Part shown: positions 1 to 11,134 of the stretch, piece after piece
Position numbering within the stretch: position 1 is the stretch's first letter
How the letters are laid out: every line of letters begins with the position of its first letter
Origin: Yponomeuta sedellus
Lineage: Eukaryota > Arthropoda > Insecta > Lepidoptera > Yponomeutidae
NCBI GenBank assembly: GCA_934045075.1
Contig: OW203724.1
Span: forward strand, 4,365,908 to 4,429,907
Direction of reading: 5' to 3'
DNA: 64,000 nt
Notes under the pieces: generated by a model
What the model was told of the DNA's origin: nothing
The model's input: the letters and a program-made list of their open reading frames with translations, nothing else
Database searches by the model: none
Position numbers and translations under genes: made by a program

Positions 1-564
1 ATACTTATCAAATAATCAGTCCCGGACTATAGGCTAACCAATCCCCACCCCTCCCATCATTCCCCCGCCTCTTTCTTTTAACTTACTTTTGAGTTTAATT
101 TTTTTGTTACTCTTAAATTGAGAATAAAATTTTAACATTTATTGTGTACTAGAAAAGTTTTTATTAGTAGGTACATTTTATTTAACATTCTAGTGAATTA
201 CCTATGTATTTGTTTAGTGTTGTAAGTTGATTGAAAGTCAACGGTTGAAAAACGTAATTATACTCGTAGTAATCGTTTCTCGGCCCCCACGATACAGGCT
301 AGGCCTAGTGTGGGGACAACCGCTACGTAATTTTTTTAACAGCCAGTATTTTGCAATCATGTACCTCTTTATACCATGTGTAAACGGTTTTTGTAAAATT
401 TATTTTGTTCATGCAATCTTATTTCAATACATTCTAATTCTAATTAAATTAAAAAAAAGATCTTTTATATTTTCTTTATTTTTTGGCATATAATTTAATA
501 AACAATAACAATTTGGGCTTTAAATCTACGAAAATAAATAATTTATGCAGCGAACAGTGGTACC
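1..564. other. AT-rich non-coding stretch
   Basis: No gene, RNA or recognisable repeat seen. An 88-codon open frame at 227-493 is low-complexity and AT-driven, with no motif, so it is not called. Confidence 0.5.
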
Positions 565-690
565 TACCTTCAATCACATTTGTGGCTGAAGGGACCACTC
601 GGACGCCGCTGTACCTGGGACACTGTTTTTAGATGGACTAGGCTTGCCCAGCACCTATACCTACCATCCCGACAGCAGCTGTAAAATAAA
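565..690 (-). mobile_element. tRNA-derived SINE fragment (family B, 3' part)
   Basis: The reverse complement matches the 3' third of the SINE at 1436-1835: both share 'taggtgctgggcaagcct', a 'cccagg' block and a 'gtcccttca' block in the same order. The copy is old, with many mismatches and no 5' promoter half. Confidence 0.55.
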
Positions 691-1435
691 CTAAACTCAA
701 AACAAATAAATATATGCGACGGTTTCCCTTCATCACTATTTAACTGCATTTGAGGAATGGTTAAAGAAATTTTGTTTCTAAATGTCTTACAAAAATAGGG
801 AAAACATAAGTGATGCTGCCAGACGCACGAACAACACTCTTTGACGAGCATAACGCAGTGGTCAGCCATCATAAGTCTCAACCATTTTGGAGGGAGATAT
901 AGATGGACCCAGCCACCACGCCACCAAATGACCATTAGCAAACCTGCAGTTAAGTTCTTGTCAGTTATAGAATTTGGGTACGTGCACTCGGATCACAGAA
1001 ACAGATCACAGTGGCAACTTTTTTTGTGACAAATATAGTATTTTCGAAGCTATTACCCGTAAAATTATAGTAGGTGGCAAAATAATAGTAAAAAAATAGT
1101 ATGTAGTTATATTGTAGACTTTTAGTCCGGATTTACTTACGGGTGTTGTTATATCGGAAATGCCCGACCAGGTTTCGCTAATGTAGTTATATATTTTCAT
1201 TATTTTTAAAAGAATATTTTTTACTGCGCCTTAATAGTAATATTTTTATTTTTAAGAAAATAATTAGGAGAAAAACTTTCTGCCATTTTTCCACGGTTGA
1301 TTTAGAAGAAATTTTTTGTTCAGAAAGTACTATGCCCAAAATTTTGTTTATAAATTATTATTTCTGAATATAAATTATTAAAATTGATTTTTTACTCAGA
1401 ATATAGTAGTTTCGCCTACTATATATATTTTTTTA
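691..1435. other. AT-rich repeat-like sequence interrupted by a SINE
   Basis: No gene is seen. From about 1020 the sequence is rich in 'atagta' and 'tactata' words. The same texture resumes after the SINE at 1850-1910 ('atatagtaggatactatatt'), so this looks like one older repeat split by the SINE. The family is not recognised. Confidence 0.4.
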
Positions 1436-1835
1436 TACAGCGGTGGTAGCTCAGTGGGTAGAACCATAGACTGGCAAGCGAGAGCCCCAGGTTCGATCCC
1501 GAGTGCGGGCATGTACCAATGACTTTGTTTAATTTCAAAGTTACGTACATTTGCGAATTTGCAGTCGCAATACCACACGCTAACGGTGAAGGAAAACATC
1601 GTGAGGAAACCCGCGGCTTGTTTGGCTCCGCACGTATTGACTAGTCTTTCCTGTGGGCTAGGCCGACTAAGCTGTCAGGATGGTATAGGTGCTGGGCAAG
1701 CCTACACCATCTATAAAACCATGACCCAGGCACTACCGCGTCGGAGTGATCCCTTCACCCATCTAGTGTGAGTGAAGATACCACTGGACGCTGTATAAAT
1801 CATCTCATTAAGTAGGTGCAAAAAAAAAAGGCCAA
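1436..1835 (+). mobile_element. tRNA-derived SINE, full-length copy (family B)
   Basis: The 5' end is tRNA-like, with an A box ('tggtagctcagtgggtaga') and a B box ('ggttcgatccc') at normal tRNA spacing. A body of about 330 bp follows, ending in an A run. Flanking copies of 'atatatatttttt' (about 1421-1434 and 1837-1849) look like a target-site duplication. Further copies lie at 35792-36186 and 57706-57871 (5' part), with inverted pieces at 565-690 and about 55885-55965. The tRNA-like head is a pol III promoter relic, not a tRNA gene, because it has no proper acceptor stem. Confidence 0.8.
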
Positions 1836-1850
1836 TATATATATTTTTTA

Positions 1851-2167
1851 AATATAGTATTTGAACCCGTAATATAGTAGGATACTATATTATATAGTAG
1901 GGTTGGCAACCCTAGTCGCAACGGATCACATCAAACCAAGCATTTACGTGTAATGTTGAATATCTATTTGTGAGATCATACAGACTGATTTTAAATTAGT
2001 ATAACAATAGTTGTTCTAAGAAAATGTCTTGTATTTTATTTATGAAAAAATATCGACCTTACCTACGAAGATTAATGGTGTGATCCGAATGGAAAAAATC
2101 TAATTTAAAAAATGTAGTCCATTCGGATCACATCATCCGAGTGGACTACATTGATCCGAGCGGACAT
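1851..2167. other. AT-rich stretch with repeated 'cggatcaca' words
   Basis: No gene is seen. Short direct and inverted repeats of 'attcggatcacatc' and 'gatccgagtgg' cluster at 2085-2165. The family is unknown. Confidence 0.35.
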
Positions 2168-2270
2168 ACCCTCTTTAACTGCCGCTCGCCCCCATAGTAA
2201 CAAACCTTATGACATAATTGATTATACTGTGAAATAACTGCAATAGACTAGCCTCGCAGTTGACACATCT
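2168..2270 (-). mobile_element. LINE fragment (CR1/Jockey-like), left half of an interrupted copy
   Basis: This aligns by eye with 23087-23160 of the better LINE copy in this window: 'gcctcgcagttg' here against 'gcctagcagttg' there, and 'ccccatagtaa' against 'ccccacagtag'. The match stops at the start of the TIR transposon (2271) and resumes after its end (4574). Confidence 0.65.
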
Positions 2271-2819
2271 CGCTGCTTATAAACGAAAGTGCCACATGTC
2301 AAAAATGTCCAAAAACGTTTTTAATTCAAAAATGTGTCTAAAATCGGTGATATTAACATATTTCACGAAGACAACCATCAAAATCGGCCTCCAAATCACC
2401 GATTGATGTAAGCGCCCTTTCGGCATTTCCGCACATCGACGACTAAGTTCCGAGCAAAGCGGCCATATTTTTACTTGCGACCCGAACGTCGACGCGAACG
2501 CGCATCTTTTTTACGCGAAAGGGCCACATCGCGAAAAGTGACCGGTGTTATTAAAAAGTTTTATGTGCAACAGGACCACATTTCGGAATACGTCCGTTTC
2601 GTTTACAAATAAACAAGTAATTAAATAATATTTTTTGAGACAAGGTGCCAGTTTTGGAATAATGTCCGTTTAGCAATAAGATGATGCTTGATTTGTTATT
2701 ACTGTGATAAACAAAAGAGCGTTTTTTTGATAAAAAACTCTTCTGCTCAAAACATTTCTGTGCTTGCCATGATATTTTTTTAAGAAAAAAAGGCTGCGAT
2801 ACAAAATTGGTATTTCTGT

Positions 2820-3158
2820 TTGGCAAAGAATGATTATTATTTATATTTTGTCGTGCACATTGTATATTTTTTACTAACTACACTGTTTTATAATAATTTC
2901 TATTACATTTTCTGGAGAAGCAATGAAAATTACTCGAAGTGTTTTGGGAAACCAAACAAAGTTGTCGAACAGAGTAGCTCAGATTCTGACGAAGACTCTA
3001 GTTCGAGTTCAAAGAGCGATTCTAGCAATAGCTCAGATAGTACAGACGACGATTTTTCATCATACGACAGTGTCAAAGATTTTTTATTTTTCCAGGCAAT
3101 GCTTATAAGGACGCACGCAATACTAACAAACAGCCATGCAACCTCGCTAAATAACTAG
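2820..3158 (+). CDS. Hypothetical acidic Ser/Asp-rich open frame inside the TIR transposon
   Basis: The frame has 112 codons: a hydrophobic, AT-driven first half and then a low-complexity acidic stretch ('SSSDSDEDSSSSSKSDSSNS' followed by more Ser/Asp). I recognise no domain. A better start may be the internal ATG near 2923, but that reads a different frame. The acidic tract could be a remnant of a transposon protein or pure chance in an old element. It has no partner gene and no visible regulatory signal. Low confidence that it is expressed. Confidence 0.15.
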   Translation: MAKNDYYLYFVVHIVYFLLTTLFYNNFYYIFWRSNENYSKCFGKPNKVVEQSSSDSDEDSSSSSKSDSSNSSDSTDDDFSSYDSVKDFLFFQAMLIRTHAILTNSHATSLNN

Positions 3159-3221
3159 CTGAAATCAATATTTGACCAGCTGACGTTGATATCTATCCAC
3201 TCAGTGTCAATTTTCAGCCAC

Positions 3222-3292
3222 CCCCTATGATAGCACAACGTGGCGCTCTTTAGGGGAGGGCTATGTCCAGCAGTGGACATTAGCCTAAATTT
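3222..3292 (+). repeat. Common lepidopteran repeat tail
   Basis: This contains 'ggggagggctatgtccagc' and 'agtggacat', a word shared (inverted) with 15521-15780 and 32826-33118. It is probably the 3' terminal piece of a LINE or SINE. Confidence 0.5.
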
Positions 3293-4573
3293 ATAGCGGA
3301 AATCCAGTCTCGGTCAGTCATGCAGTTTTTGAAAACAAAACCGCAGCATAAAAAAATACAGCAGATAGATCCTGTTTTCAAGGAGAAGCCATAATTCGGA
3401 CATTCGGAAATAGTTTTAAAAAATCGTTTATTATTTTTATCGCTTTGAACACTGTCGTTTAATCACCATTTAAATATCGATTTTTAAGTAATGGATCTAT
3501 CCAGTACTGCCTTTTTCGTCTTTGTATACTACGACGATAGTGTCGGAGAAGTAAAAAAAGGAGCAGCAGTAACATAGTGTCTCCATTAGAATCCATATTG
3601 GAAATGAGCTAGTCACCCCAAGTCCAACGCGCGTCTGCAGCGCGACTGTCGCTAGCGACGACGCCGCAACTTAGCCGCGCTACAGCCGCTGTAATGTGAA
3701 AGGATTCGCTGCGCAGCGCTTCGGTGTCTTTGACCAAAAGATAAATCAAGTCTAACGCTGCAGCTGCACCAACACTCAATAAAGTGTCTGAAAAAAAAAC
3801 TTAAAGATCCTGAAACAAAAATACGGGGTATTCCTAACCTAATAGAGAAAAAAAGTGATATCAAAATACTATGAAAGTGGTTATACTAATCTTTAAACGA
3901 TTATTGTATTTGCCTTTCATGCAGACTGATTTTATGCGATATTTATAGTTTAAACAGAATTTTAACTAATTAGCTAGAATTTGCAAAGATATTATGTTAT
4001 AACTTTAGTAAACATGTTGATTTCTTGATGATATTAGATGAAAAAATTTATCTTTTTATCCTTAATTAACATTAATCTATGCTTTATAAGGTTTTTGAAG
4101 TATTTATTTTTGTTAGTTCTTGATTTTTTATGATGACCAAACGCGTTTTTGTTTTAAAAGTGCACACGATGATTTATGTCCAACATATAAATTTGCCAAG
4201 GTGAGGTTTTTTTATGTTCTTTTTTTACATATAAATATGGTTTGTTTCCAACAAAGTTGTGATGAAAAGTTTCAATAAAATATCTTTATAATTTTTACTT
4301 GTGGCCGTTTTCTCAACATATTAGTTAACCTATGAAAAATATTTTATAAACTAAAGGGACTTATCTGCTTTTAATTTTCTATAGAATAAAGTTACCATAA
4401 AGTCAAAAGAACTACTAGAAAGGGAATAAAATTACTCGTCGAAGGACATATAACACAAAAGTATTGAAAGTAGGAATGTGAAAAAAATTAAGAAAAACGA
4501 AAATGAAATCTTCAATGTGTTCTCCTGAAAAAACTATAATTTTGACATGTGGCACTTTTGTTTATAAGCAGCG

Positions 4574-5390
4574 TTCTGTTAGTTGCCTAATTTTTCTAAC
4601 TGCAAATGCGGCTGAGCTCAACCTACCCGCTTGTTTTTTTTACGTGTGGACCCCATTGCAGTTTGGAATCTATTGTAAATTATGCCTAAAAACACCATGG
4701 ACTCTCTAGTTTGTCACCTCTACTAAGTCTAGTTTGTCACCTGCTATTATTAAACTAATAAAACTTTAGAAAGAGCGTTGTATCGTCGAAATTAGATTGA
4801 ACTCTCTTGATTTCAGAAATTAGAGAAGTAGGTATCGTCCGCTAACAATAGTATTTGTGACAATTTCTCAACTAGATGGGGCCAAAATATAAGTACGCGG
4901 AACTCCTATTTAAACATCGGGTCCAGCAGACTTAACCCTATTTATGTCAACTTTCTTCACTCTGTTTGCTAAATATGATTGAAGAAGACCTAGAGATTTA
5001 TTACTGAGACAGTATCTGTCAACTTACAAATCATTGTTTTATGGTCTACGCAATCGAAAGCTTTGGAAAGGTCACAAGCCCCGATAGCATCTCTGCGTCG
5101 GTCGTTGAACGACCCGTGAAGCCCTCAGTGTGTTTTACTAAAGAGTTTATTTAAACTAGTGTGTCAACAATTGGTGTTGAGTTAATTTTTCAAAGACTAC
5201 TTAATACCGGAAGTATTGCTACGGGTTTAAAATTGTTTGAATCCTCTTTAAATAGAGGAAATATTTTACTAAATTTTAAGAGATCTGGGAATGGACCCTG
5301 ATCAACACTTAAAATTATAGCAAGGTGTGGTGCAATAACATGAATTCCGTGGATATCAGTTTGACCGACAGAAACCACAAGTCTTCTGTT
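4574..5390 (-). pseudogene. Decayed LINE reverse-transcriptase fragment, right half of interrupted copy
   Basis: Immediately after the TIR element, 'ctgttagttgcctaatttt' aligns with 'cagttagttccctaattc' of the LINE at 23163. Further right, the reverse strand reads fragments equivalent to the RT fingers and palm: 'KAFDCVDHKT' near 5040-5080 and 'FKPVAILPVLS' near 5190-5250. The fragment has many stops and frameshifts and is a non-functional relic of the family seen intact at 22371-25781. Confidence 0.7.
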
Positions 5391-5442
5391 TTCTTTATAT
5401 TTATTTTATATTAGTTATATTTATTTTATTTATACTAGTTAA

Positions 5443-5690
5443 ACTACCTAGATGTCCATTTTGAAAATCTAGATAATTTTTGAAAAAAATGGACAGCAAA
5501 ACTCCAAACTTAGTATTTTCAAAGGTCCTTACATCACAGTTTACATTTCACAAACCTAGAACACACTTTAATTAATATATCTATTAAATAATCTGTATGG
5601 TATACTTAGTTCTTTTGGCACAAAATTTTTGAACCGGACTTTTGTCATTCAACCTATCAATCGTGTTCGTGTCCATACAAATTCTATCGT
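5443..5690 (-). mobile_element. LINE 3'-end fragment (same family)
   Basis: 'aggtgtccatttcaaaatct' at 22528 matches 'agatgtccattttgaaaatc' here. The 'aaaatggacaaaaaaactcc' and 'cttttggcacaaa' blocks follow in the same order. This is a second, separate insertion of the LINE 3' UTR and C-terminal codons. Confidence 0.65.
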
Positions 5691-5844
5691 GTGTTGATGT
5701 GCAATGCAAAAAAAAATCTAGTTACTGTTGCTGCCTCTATGTATTTCCCAGCCACATCTTTTTAGTGGATGCCTTTTAGAACACCATGTAATTTGTAAGT
5801 TTTTTTGTCAGTAGGTAAGTATGCATTTTAGGCGGAGTATGACC

Positions 5845-6046
5845 TATACCTACCTCCTTCCTTAGGGAAGAGACCCGTGCCCCTAGGTGGGGACATAATG
5901 CAAATGGGTTGATGGTGATGATGATAATGATTTTTAGGCTTCCATAGTCAACTTCATTATAGATTCGCCATGTCTGTTTGCCTTCCTGCGATGCAGGAAG
6001 AGACCCGTGCCCCAGCAGTGGGCACATACAAGGGTTGATAACGATG
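5845..6046 (+). mobile_element. Two SINE/LINE tail fragments (5S-SINE tail type)
   Basis: Two pieces carry 'aagagacccgtgcccc' followed by 'ggggacat' or 'gggcacat' and end in 'gggttgat', which is the 3' tail of the 5S-type SINE (compare 16495-16555). The first ends in a (GAT)n-like tail. Only the tail is present, so these are 5'-truncated copies. Confidence 0.6.
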
Positions 6047-8280
6047 TCTGTTTGTCTATCAATCCGCGGCTTAGCACATACACACGACTACTAGAAAGCC
6101 GAAATAGGCATATTAGATGTAGGTAGGTACAATATTATATACCTAACAGAATAATATCTTTAAAACATTTTTAGGGTTCTTCTACACGATAGATTTGGGG
6201 GGTGGTGGGGGAGTTATATCATTACATTGTTAGTTTAAAAATATTGTGAACGGCTTAGTGCATTAAAAAAAATTTAATATTGTGAACGTAGAAAAAAAAA
6301 ATTTGTGATGAAGTATGAAGCTTTGAAGCTTTGCTAGAATAGGGCGTCCTTCCCTCGCCAGGCTAGACGGTTGAACAAAATTCAGGTCAGCAACAACTGC
6401 CAAGAACTTAAAAGGAAAACTATCGCGGTTTAGTAGGCTTTACAAGTTAACGAGCAATGGGCGACCAATTTATAAAAGTAGAACTTCGTGCAAATTTAAT
6501 TGAAAATTTTACTACTTTTTATTAATTACTCAGAGGAGGAATGTCTCTTGAAAGGAGACAACCATAGCTATGGTATCAGGTTTTATAATTTTCATATAAG
6601 CTTGTCGTCAGAAAAGGAAGGTATTCAAAGACATGAAGTGACCTCGAATTATTTTGAAAGATTCAAAGTAAGCACATGTGAACTTACATTTAAATGACCT
6701 TATATTTTTACTGCAAATACGCGCCAGAGCAATATTATAAATATATTCTTTTTAGTTTTTGTTAATTTGACTAAACTACGTCCAGACAAGGCACATCACC
6801 GCATCACCTGCCAACGAAATATCACCATACGAAGTCAAAGGATTTAATAAGTACTATTGTAAAAAAAAATGCACCTGCGGTTGCGGCAAAATGCGGTTTT
6901 CAGCTTCTCCATTCCAGAGCTACACTAACTGTGAACGTACATTATTCATGTGAAAAAGGGGTCAAGTTCGAAGTGCATCAATAAAGTAATGGCGATCTAA
7001 ATGGATACCAACTTTTATTGTAGGTACTTAACTACAGGAATAACTTTCTTCGTTTGTTTCAAAAGAAAGGTTACTTAGTGAAATTCTCAATTCAGAAACC
7101 GGCCATTAGCCCATTAAAAGTAAACTAAAGTAATTTATTGAGATGAACTCATAATAATTATTTAAAACATATTATATGAAATAAAATATAAAGTATTATT
7201 TAAAAAAATCTCAGTGAGTGATTTCAACTGATCATTAAAGGAGATTGACCATTTTGGACCAAATGCTGCCCAGGCGTGGGAGTAGTTTTTATATTTTACC
7301 TTACATAAAAGGGTATTTAAGAAAAATAATTTAAAAAAAAAACATCCACGAGGTTGTGTAGTACCTAATAATATATCTTATGGTTTTTGTAGCACTTTAA
7401 CTTTTGATATTTAATTTTTTTATAATATTTACGTTGTTGTTTAATATTATTATCTTATTCTTCCTCTAGTCAGGTCCCGACCTCGCTAGTATCGCTCGAA
7501 GCAAGTTTTTTGTATGTTGACAGCTTTGTATAGCGCTGTCTCTTTTTTCAATTCCAAGACAAGTTGATCGAATGGTACGGTACAAAATCACAGCGAGATT
7601 TGAGAGAAATTAAAAGTCCCGCGTCCTAATATTCAGATGTTTATGTGTCTGTCTCTTTCGCGCACGGTGAGTGAGTATACCTGTTACTCTGTACCTGCTC
7701 GGAACGATCGGCAGTTGTACTCACGTTGTTTGCCTAGTTTGGTTTTTGGGGTGGGCAAGGCACGAAGACGTTGTGAGGCGGCCTGCTTTATTTTTAGATT
7801 CAATAATTATAGATAACGATGAGGATGATTGATTAGGTATCATTAATGTTTACATCATGATCATGTAACGAATAAATGATTGATTTATTAAAGCACCATC
7901 GTTAGCAAGTGAAATTTATAATAGTAATAAATAATCCATTGTTCACAATATACCGTGTTTTATTTCAAAAAAACAGCTGTTGGTTATGATTTTTCGTCAA
8001 TGTAAATCCTATGAAAAATATTTTTTTTCTCAGTACTCCTCGGATAGATTCTAAAGCGCTTTGGGTTACAGTCTGGTATTAGTCTAAGGAACATTATGTA
8101 CCATGTTTCAATGTTGGGCAGCACTTGGTCCAACGTTCATACAAAAATGGTCATTCTCCTTTATAGGTAGGTACCTATGTAAGGGCTGGTAAGGGACGTC
8201 CGAGACGGGCTTACATCGACCAAATAGGGGATGTTTAGCAAAGGGAAAGATAAAAAGTACCCGGAACCGGCGTGCGTGCA
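6047..8280. other. Long non-coding stretch
   Basis: No supportable gene is seen. It contains a MITE end fragment at 7067-7106 ('cttagtgaaattctcaattc' then 'agaaacc'), matching the MITEs at 21131 and 26813. A less AT-rich patch at about 7450-7780 could be regulatory or a non-coding first exon, but nothing decisive marks it. The 65-codon frame at 6500-6697 has no motif. Confidence 0.4.
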
Positions 8281-8384
8281 TGCAACGACTTATGAACGTT
8301 GATGAAGCGAAGGTGATCTGTCAGGATCGTGGCAAGTGGCAGTCCCTGGTCTCTGCCTACCCCTCTGGGATACAGGCGTGAGGT
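8281..8384 (+). mobile_element. 3' end of a short interspersed element preceding (TATG)n
   Basis: The segment 'gtctctgcctacccctctgg' and 'gatacaggcgtgaggttatg' recurs inverted at 40811-40880 and, diverged, at 21610-21700. In each case the A/T-rich tetranucleotide tail follows the same end point, so the array is the element's tail. Confidence 0.6.
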
Positions 8385-8570
8385 TATGTATGTATGTATG
8401 TATGTATGTATGTATGTATGTATGTATGTATGTATGTATGTATGTATGTATGTATGTATGTATGTATGTATGTATGTATGTATGTATGTATGTATGTATG
8501 TATGTATGTATGTATGTATGTATGTATGTATGTATGTATGTATGTATGTATGTATGTATGTGAGAGAGTG

Positions 8571-8607
<37 letters not shown>

Positions 8608-8608
8608 A
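8385..8608. repeat. (TATG)n microsatellite with (TG)n core
   Basis: About 44 perfect TATG/GTAT units run to about 8560, followed by a (TG)n run (about 8569-8592) and more TATG. It generates long 'MYVC' and 'TYIH' open frames on both strands, which are not genes. Confidence 0.97.
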
Positions 8609-8966
8609 TATGAACCTATGTGCAGGTGCTGGATAGGTGATCGTGATGACATACATAAATTGATCCCACAACCTGTATTTTCCCATACTAATTAGATTAC
8701 GTCCTATTCTCATACCTACATACCAAATATGCACAAAAAAATCTTAAAAATCGGTGAAGCCCATGGTAACAAACACTGACATGATTTTTTTTTATAATAT
8801 TATACGTAAATTTTTTGCCCTTTGAATGCTGGAATGTTCAATGGCATAATTTTTCAACAGTTTCATTGCACGGTAAAGAAAAAAATAGTAAAAATATTAT
8901 GTTCTTTGAAATGTGGATGCTGTCGAGATAGTGAAAGCTTATCAAGAGTTTCATTACACGGTTAAG
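8609..8966. other. Non-coding flank of the BEL/Pao insertion
   Basis: No gene is seen. Two copies of a short word ('cagtttcattgcacgg' at about 8859 and 'gagtttcattacacgg' at about 8946) lie about 87 bp apart. Confidence 0.4.
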
Positions 8967-8971
8967 GATAA

Positions 8972-9293
8972 TGTTAACGCCAGAGGTTGCATATTATGTA
9001 CCTTCTTTTAATTTTTTCTTATTATTAATCTGTCTACGTCTCGCTTGTCAGATTATTCTCGCTTCTTCTTCTCACTGACCGTGCACGAAAATATATATAT
9101 TTTAACACGCTTAAAAATTACAAAAAAATAGCTTTATCTAATATCGAACGGCCGTTCTTAGGGAATTAGTGCCAATAAACAATTTAATGTGCGTTACATG
9201 GTGAGTCAAGCTCCCGTTGTTTCCATCGCCGTCGCCGCCCCTGAATTGGGTAAGCCGAATTAAGATTTTTCAGAACCACCCCTATCCTCATCA
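8972..9293 (+). repeat. 5' LTR of the BEL/Pao element
   Basis: It begins 'tgttaacgccagaggttgca' and ends 'cctcatca', giving the usual TG...CA ends. Length is 322 bp. It is nearly identical to 13437-13759. Confidence 0.93.
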
Positions 9294-9584
9294 TTTTAGT
9301 CCTTCTCCACCGGATATATACCTTCTATCTTCCTCAGTCCCGCTAAGTTTTGTCTATTATACAATTGAAAAACGCTAATTTGTTCGCAACATAGTTGCCG
9401 CCATACCTAAATTTTTTTTCATACGCATATTTTACGCATCCTTGTGTTAACGTTTAAATACGGTCGCTAACGCTATTTCTATCCCAATTGCTAAGCAATC
9501 AGAAGGTTACTTTCATATATTTCATCATACTTTCTGAAGAAAATATTAGTAATTTTCATGTGCAACTGAAGGTTACACATTGCT
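9294..9584 (+). other. BEL/Pao leader between LTR and protease remnant
   Basis: This is a short leader with no gag-like frame. I do not see a clear primer-binding site directly after the LTR. The absence of roughly 1.5-2 kb of gag/protease coding suggests an internal deletion before or during transposition. Confidence 0.5.
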
Positions 9585-11134
9585 GTGCCGGTCCGCCATT
9601 TTCACCATTTTCAAATTTCTTTTAGTCAGGTACATTATATTTACGCGAATTTGAACTTTAACGCCCGAGTAATTAATACAATTTCGGATAAAATACCGAA
9701 CGCTTTTATTAATACTGACGAATTGCAACATCTGCACGGCTTTCCTTTAGCAGATGATGACTACCACACGCCCGCTGATATCGACTTGCTGATCAGCAAT
9801 GAATTATTCCCATTTCTTCTAGGGACACACAAGGTAATGTCACCTACGTCATCAGTGGTAGGTATGCAGACATCCTTGGGGTATGTCATCATGGGAAAGG
9901 CCGAATGCACAACGCCGTCTAACATTAACGATCGTTCTTTTCACGTTGCGGTTCAGGGTAAACCGAGTCTAGAAAATTTTACTCAACGCTTCTGGGAACT
10001 GGAAAACGTGCCAGTTAAAAAACATTTAAGCCCTGATGACGCAGAATGCGAACGTATTTTTGTGGATAATTTTTCACGTGATGAGACCGGACGTTACACA
10101 GTGACACTTCCTTTTAAATCTGATCCCGCCGAACTCGGTTGCTCTGACACACGCGCCAAGATGTGTTTGCTGTCGTTAGAAAAGAAGTTAGATGTTGTAC
10201 CGGAATTACGCAAAGATTACAATGCAACCGTCAAAGAGTACATTGATAAAGGGTATTTAAATGCTGTCGCAGACCCAGCCCCCGGTCCGTGCTATTATAT
10301 TCCGCACCACGCTGTGTATCGCCCCGATAAGGCGACTTTCAAACTAGGGTCGTATTAAATGCTAGTTCCAAAACCAGTTCCAATAAATCGCTTAATGATA
10401 TTTTACACGTTGGACCGAACCTACAGACGAACATATTTGATCTTTTAATAAATTTGAGATTTTTTCCAATCGCTCTCTCCGCAGATATTGAAAAAATGTA
10501 TTTTCAAGTGAAGCTTGATCCGAAACATCACCGCTATCAGCGTATTTTATTCAGATTTGACTCAAATGATCCTATATTGACTTATGAATTTAACTGTGTT
10601 GCTTTTGGAATATCAAGTTCCCCATATTTAGCAATGCGCGTTATTAGACAACTCGCCGAAGACGAACGATCACGCTGGCCAATTGCAGCTCGGGCAGCTG
10701 AACGCTATTTTTACATGGACGATTTAATATCTTCAGTTGAAACTGTCGACGAAGCTCACAAGCAATACCATGATCTCGTGCAGCTGTTCAAAGCTGGTGG
10801 CTTTAACATAGTCAAGTGGGTATCTAATAGTACTGAGTTCATGAGACGCATCCCAGCTGATCACCGATCTCCTAATATCATTCAATTCGATGAAGACGCA
10901 TCAACGAAAATTATAGGTCTCCAGTGGAAACCACATGAAGACGTTTTCCTTTTTAAAATCAATGACAACTCAGAGGAGTTCAAATGTACGAAACGCATTA
11001 TTTTATCTGTGACCGCTAGGTCATTTGATCCGCTTTCGTTATTAGGTCCGGTCACTGCTCTATTGAAACTGCTTCCAAGAGTTCCAAGAGCTTATCCAAG
11101 AGTGTTGGAAGCAGAATCTAGATTGGGACGATGA
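9585..11134 (+). pseudogene. BEL/Pao pol: protease C-terminus and reverse transcriptase
   Basis: The first open block (9585-10358) contains the C-terminal BEL protease segment ('ADIDLLISNELFPFLLG') and the linker to RT. A single-base frameshift near 10345 moves the reading frame. The conserved 'ADIEKMYFQV' RT block and the catalytic 'YFYMDDLIS' (YMDD) follow in the second block (10374-11134). In the family, RT copies the element's RNA in cytoplasmic particles. With gag missing and the frame broken, this copy cannot make a working polyprotein. The start drawn at 9585 is simply the first in-frame GTG/CTG-like codon, and true initiation would have been in gag. Confidence 0.88.

Larger units (their letters stand above)
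2271..4573. mobile_element. Non-autonomous DNA transposon with terminal inverted repeats
   Basis: The left end ('cgctgcttataaacgaaag' then 'tgccacatgtcaaaa') is repeated in inverse at the right end (about 4542-4573), giving TIRs of about 34 bp with one mismatch. The flanks 'atct' (2267-2270) and 'ttct' (4574-4577) may be a 4-bp, or 3-bp 'tct', target duplication. The flanking DNA is LINE sequence that becomes continuous once the element is removed. Inside are degenerate repeats of a 'ccacat...gtccgttt' word and a small acidic Ser-rich open frame, but no recognisable transposase. The superfamily is not assigned. Confidence 0.75.

Noticed and set aside
1438..1510. Possible tRNA gene (also 31437, 35793, 53812, 54262)
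   Set aside because: A and B boxes are present but acceptor stems do not pair and each is followed by a repeated SINE body.
8290..8734. Overlapping long frames of 'MYVC' and 'TYIH' repeats on both strands
   Set aside because: Products of the (TATG)n array.
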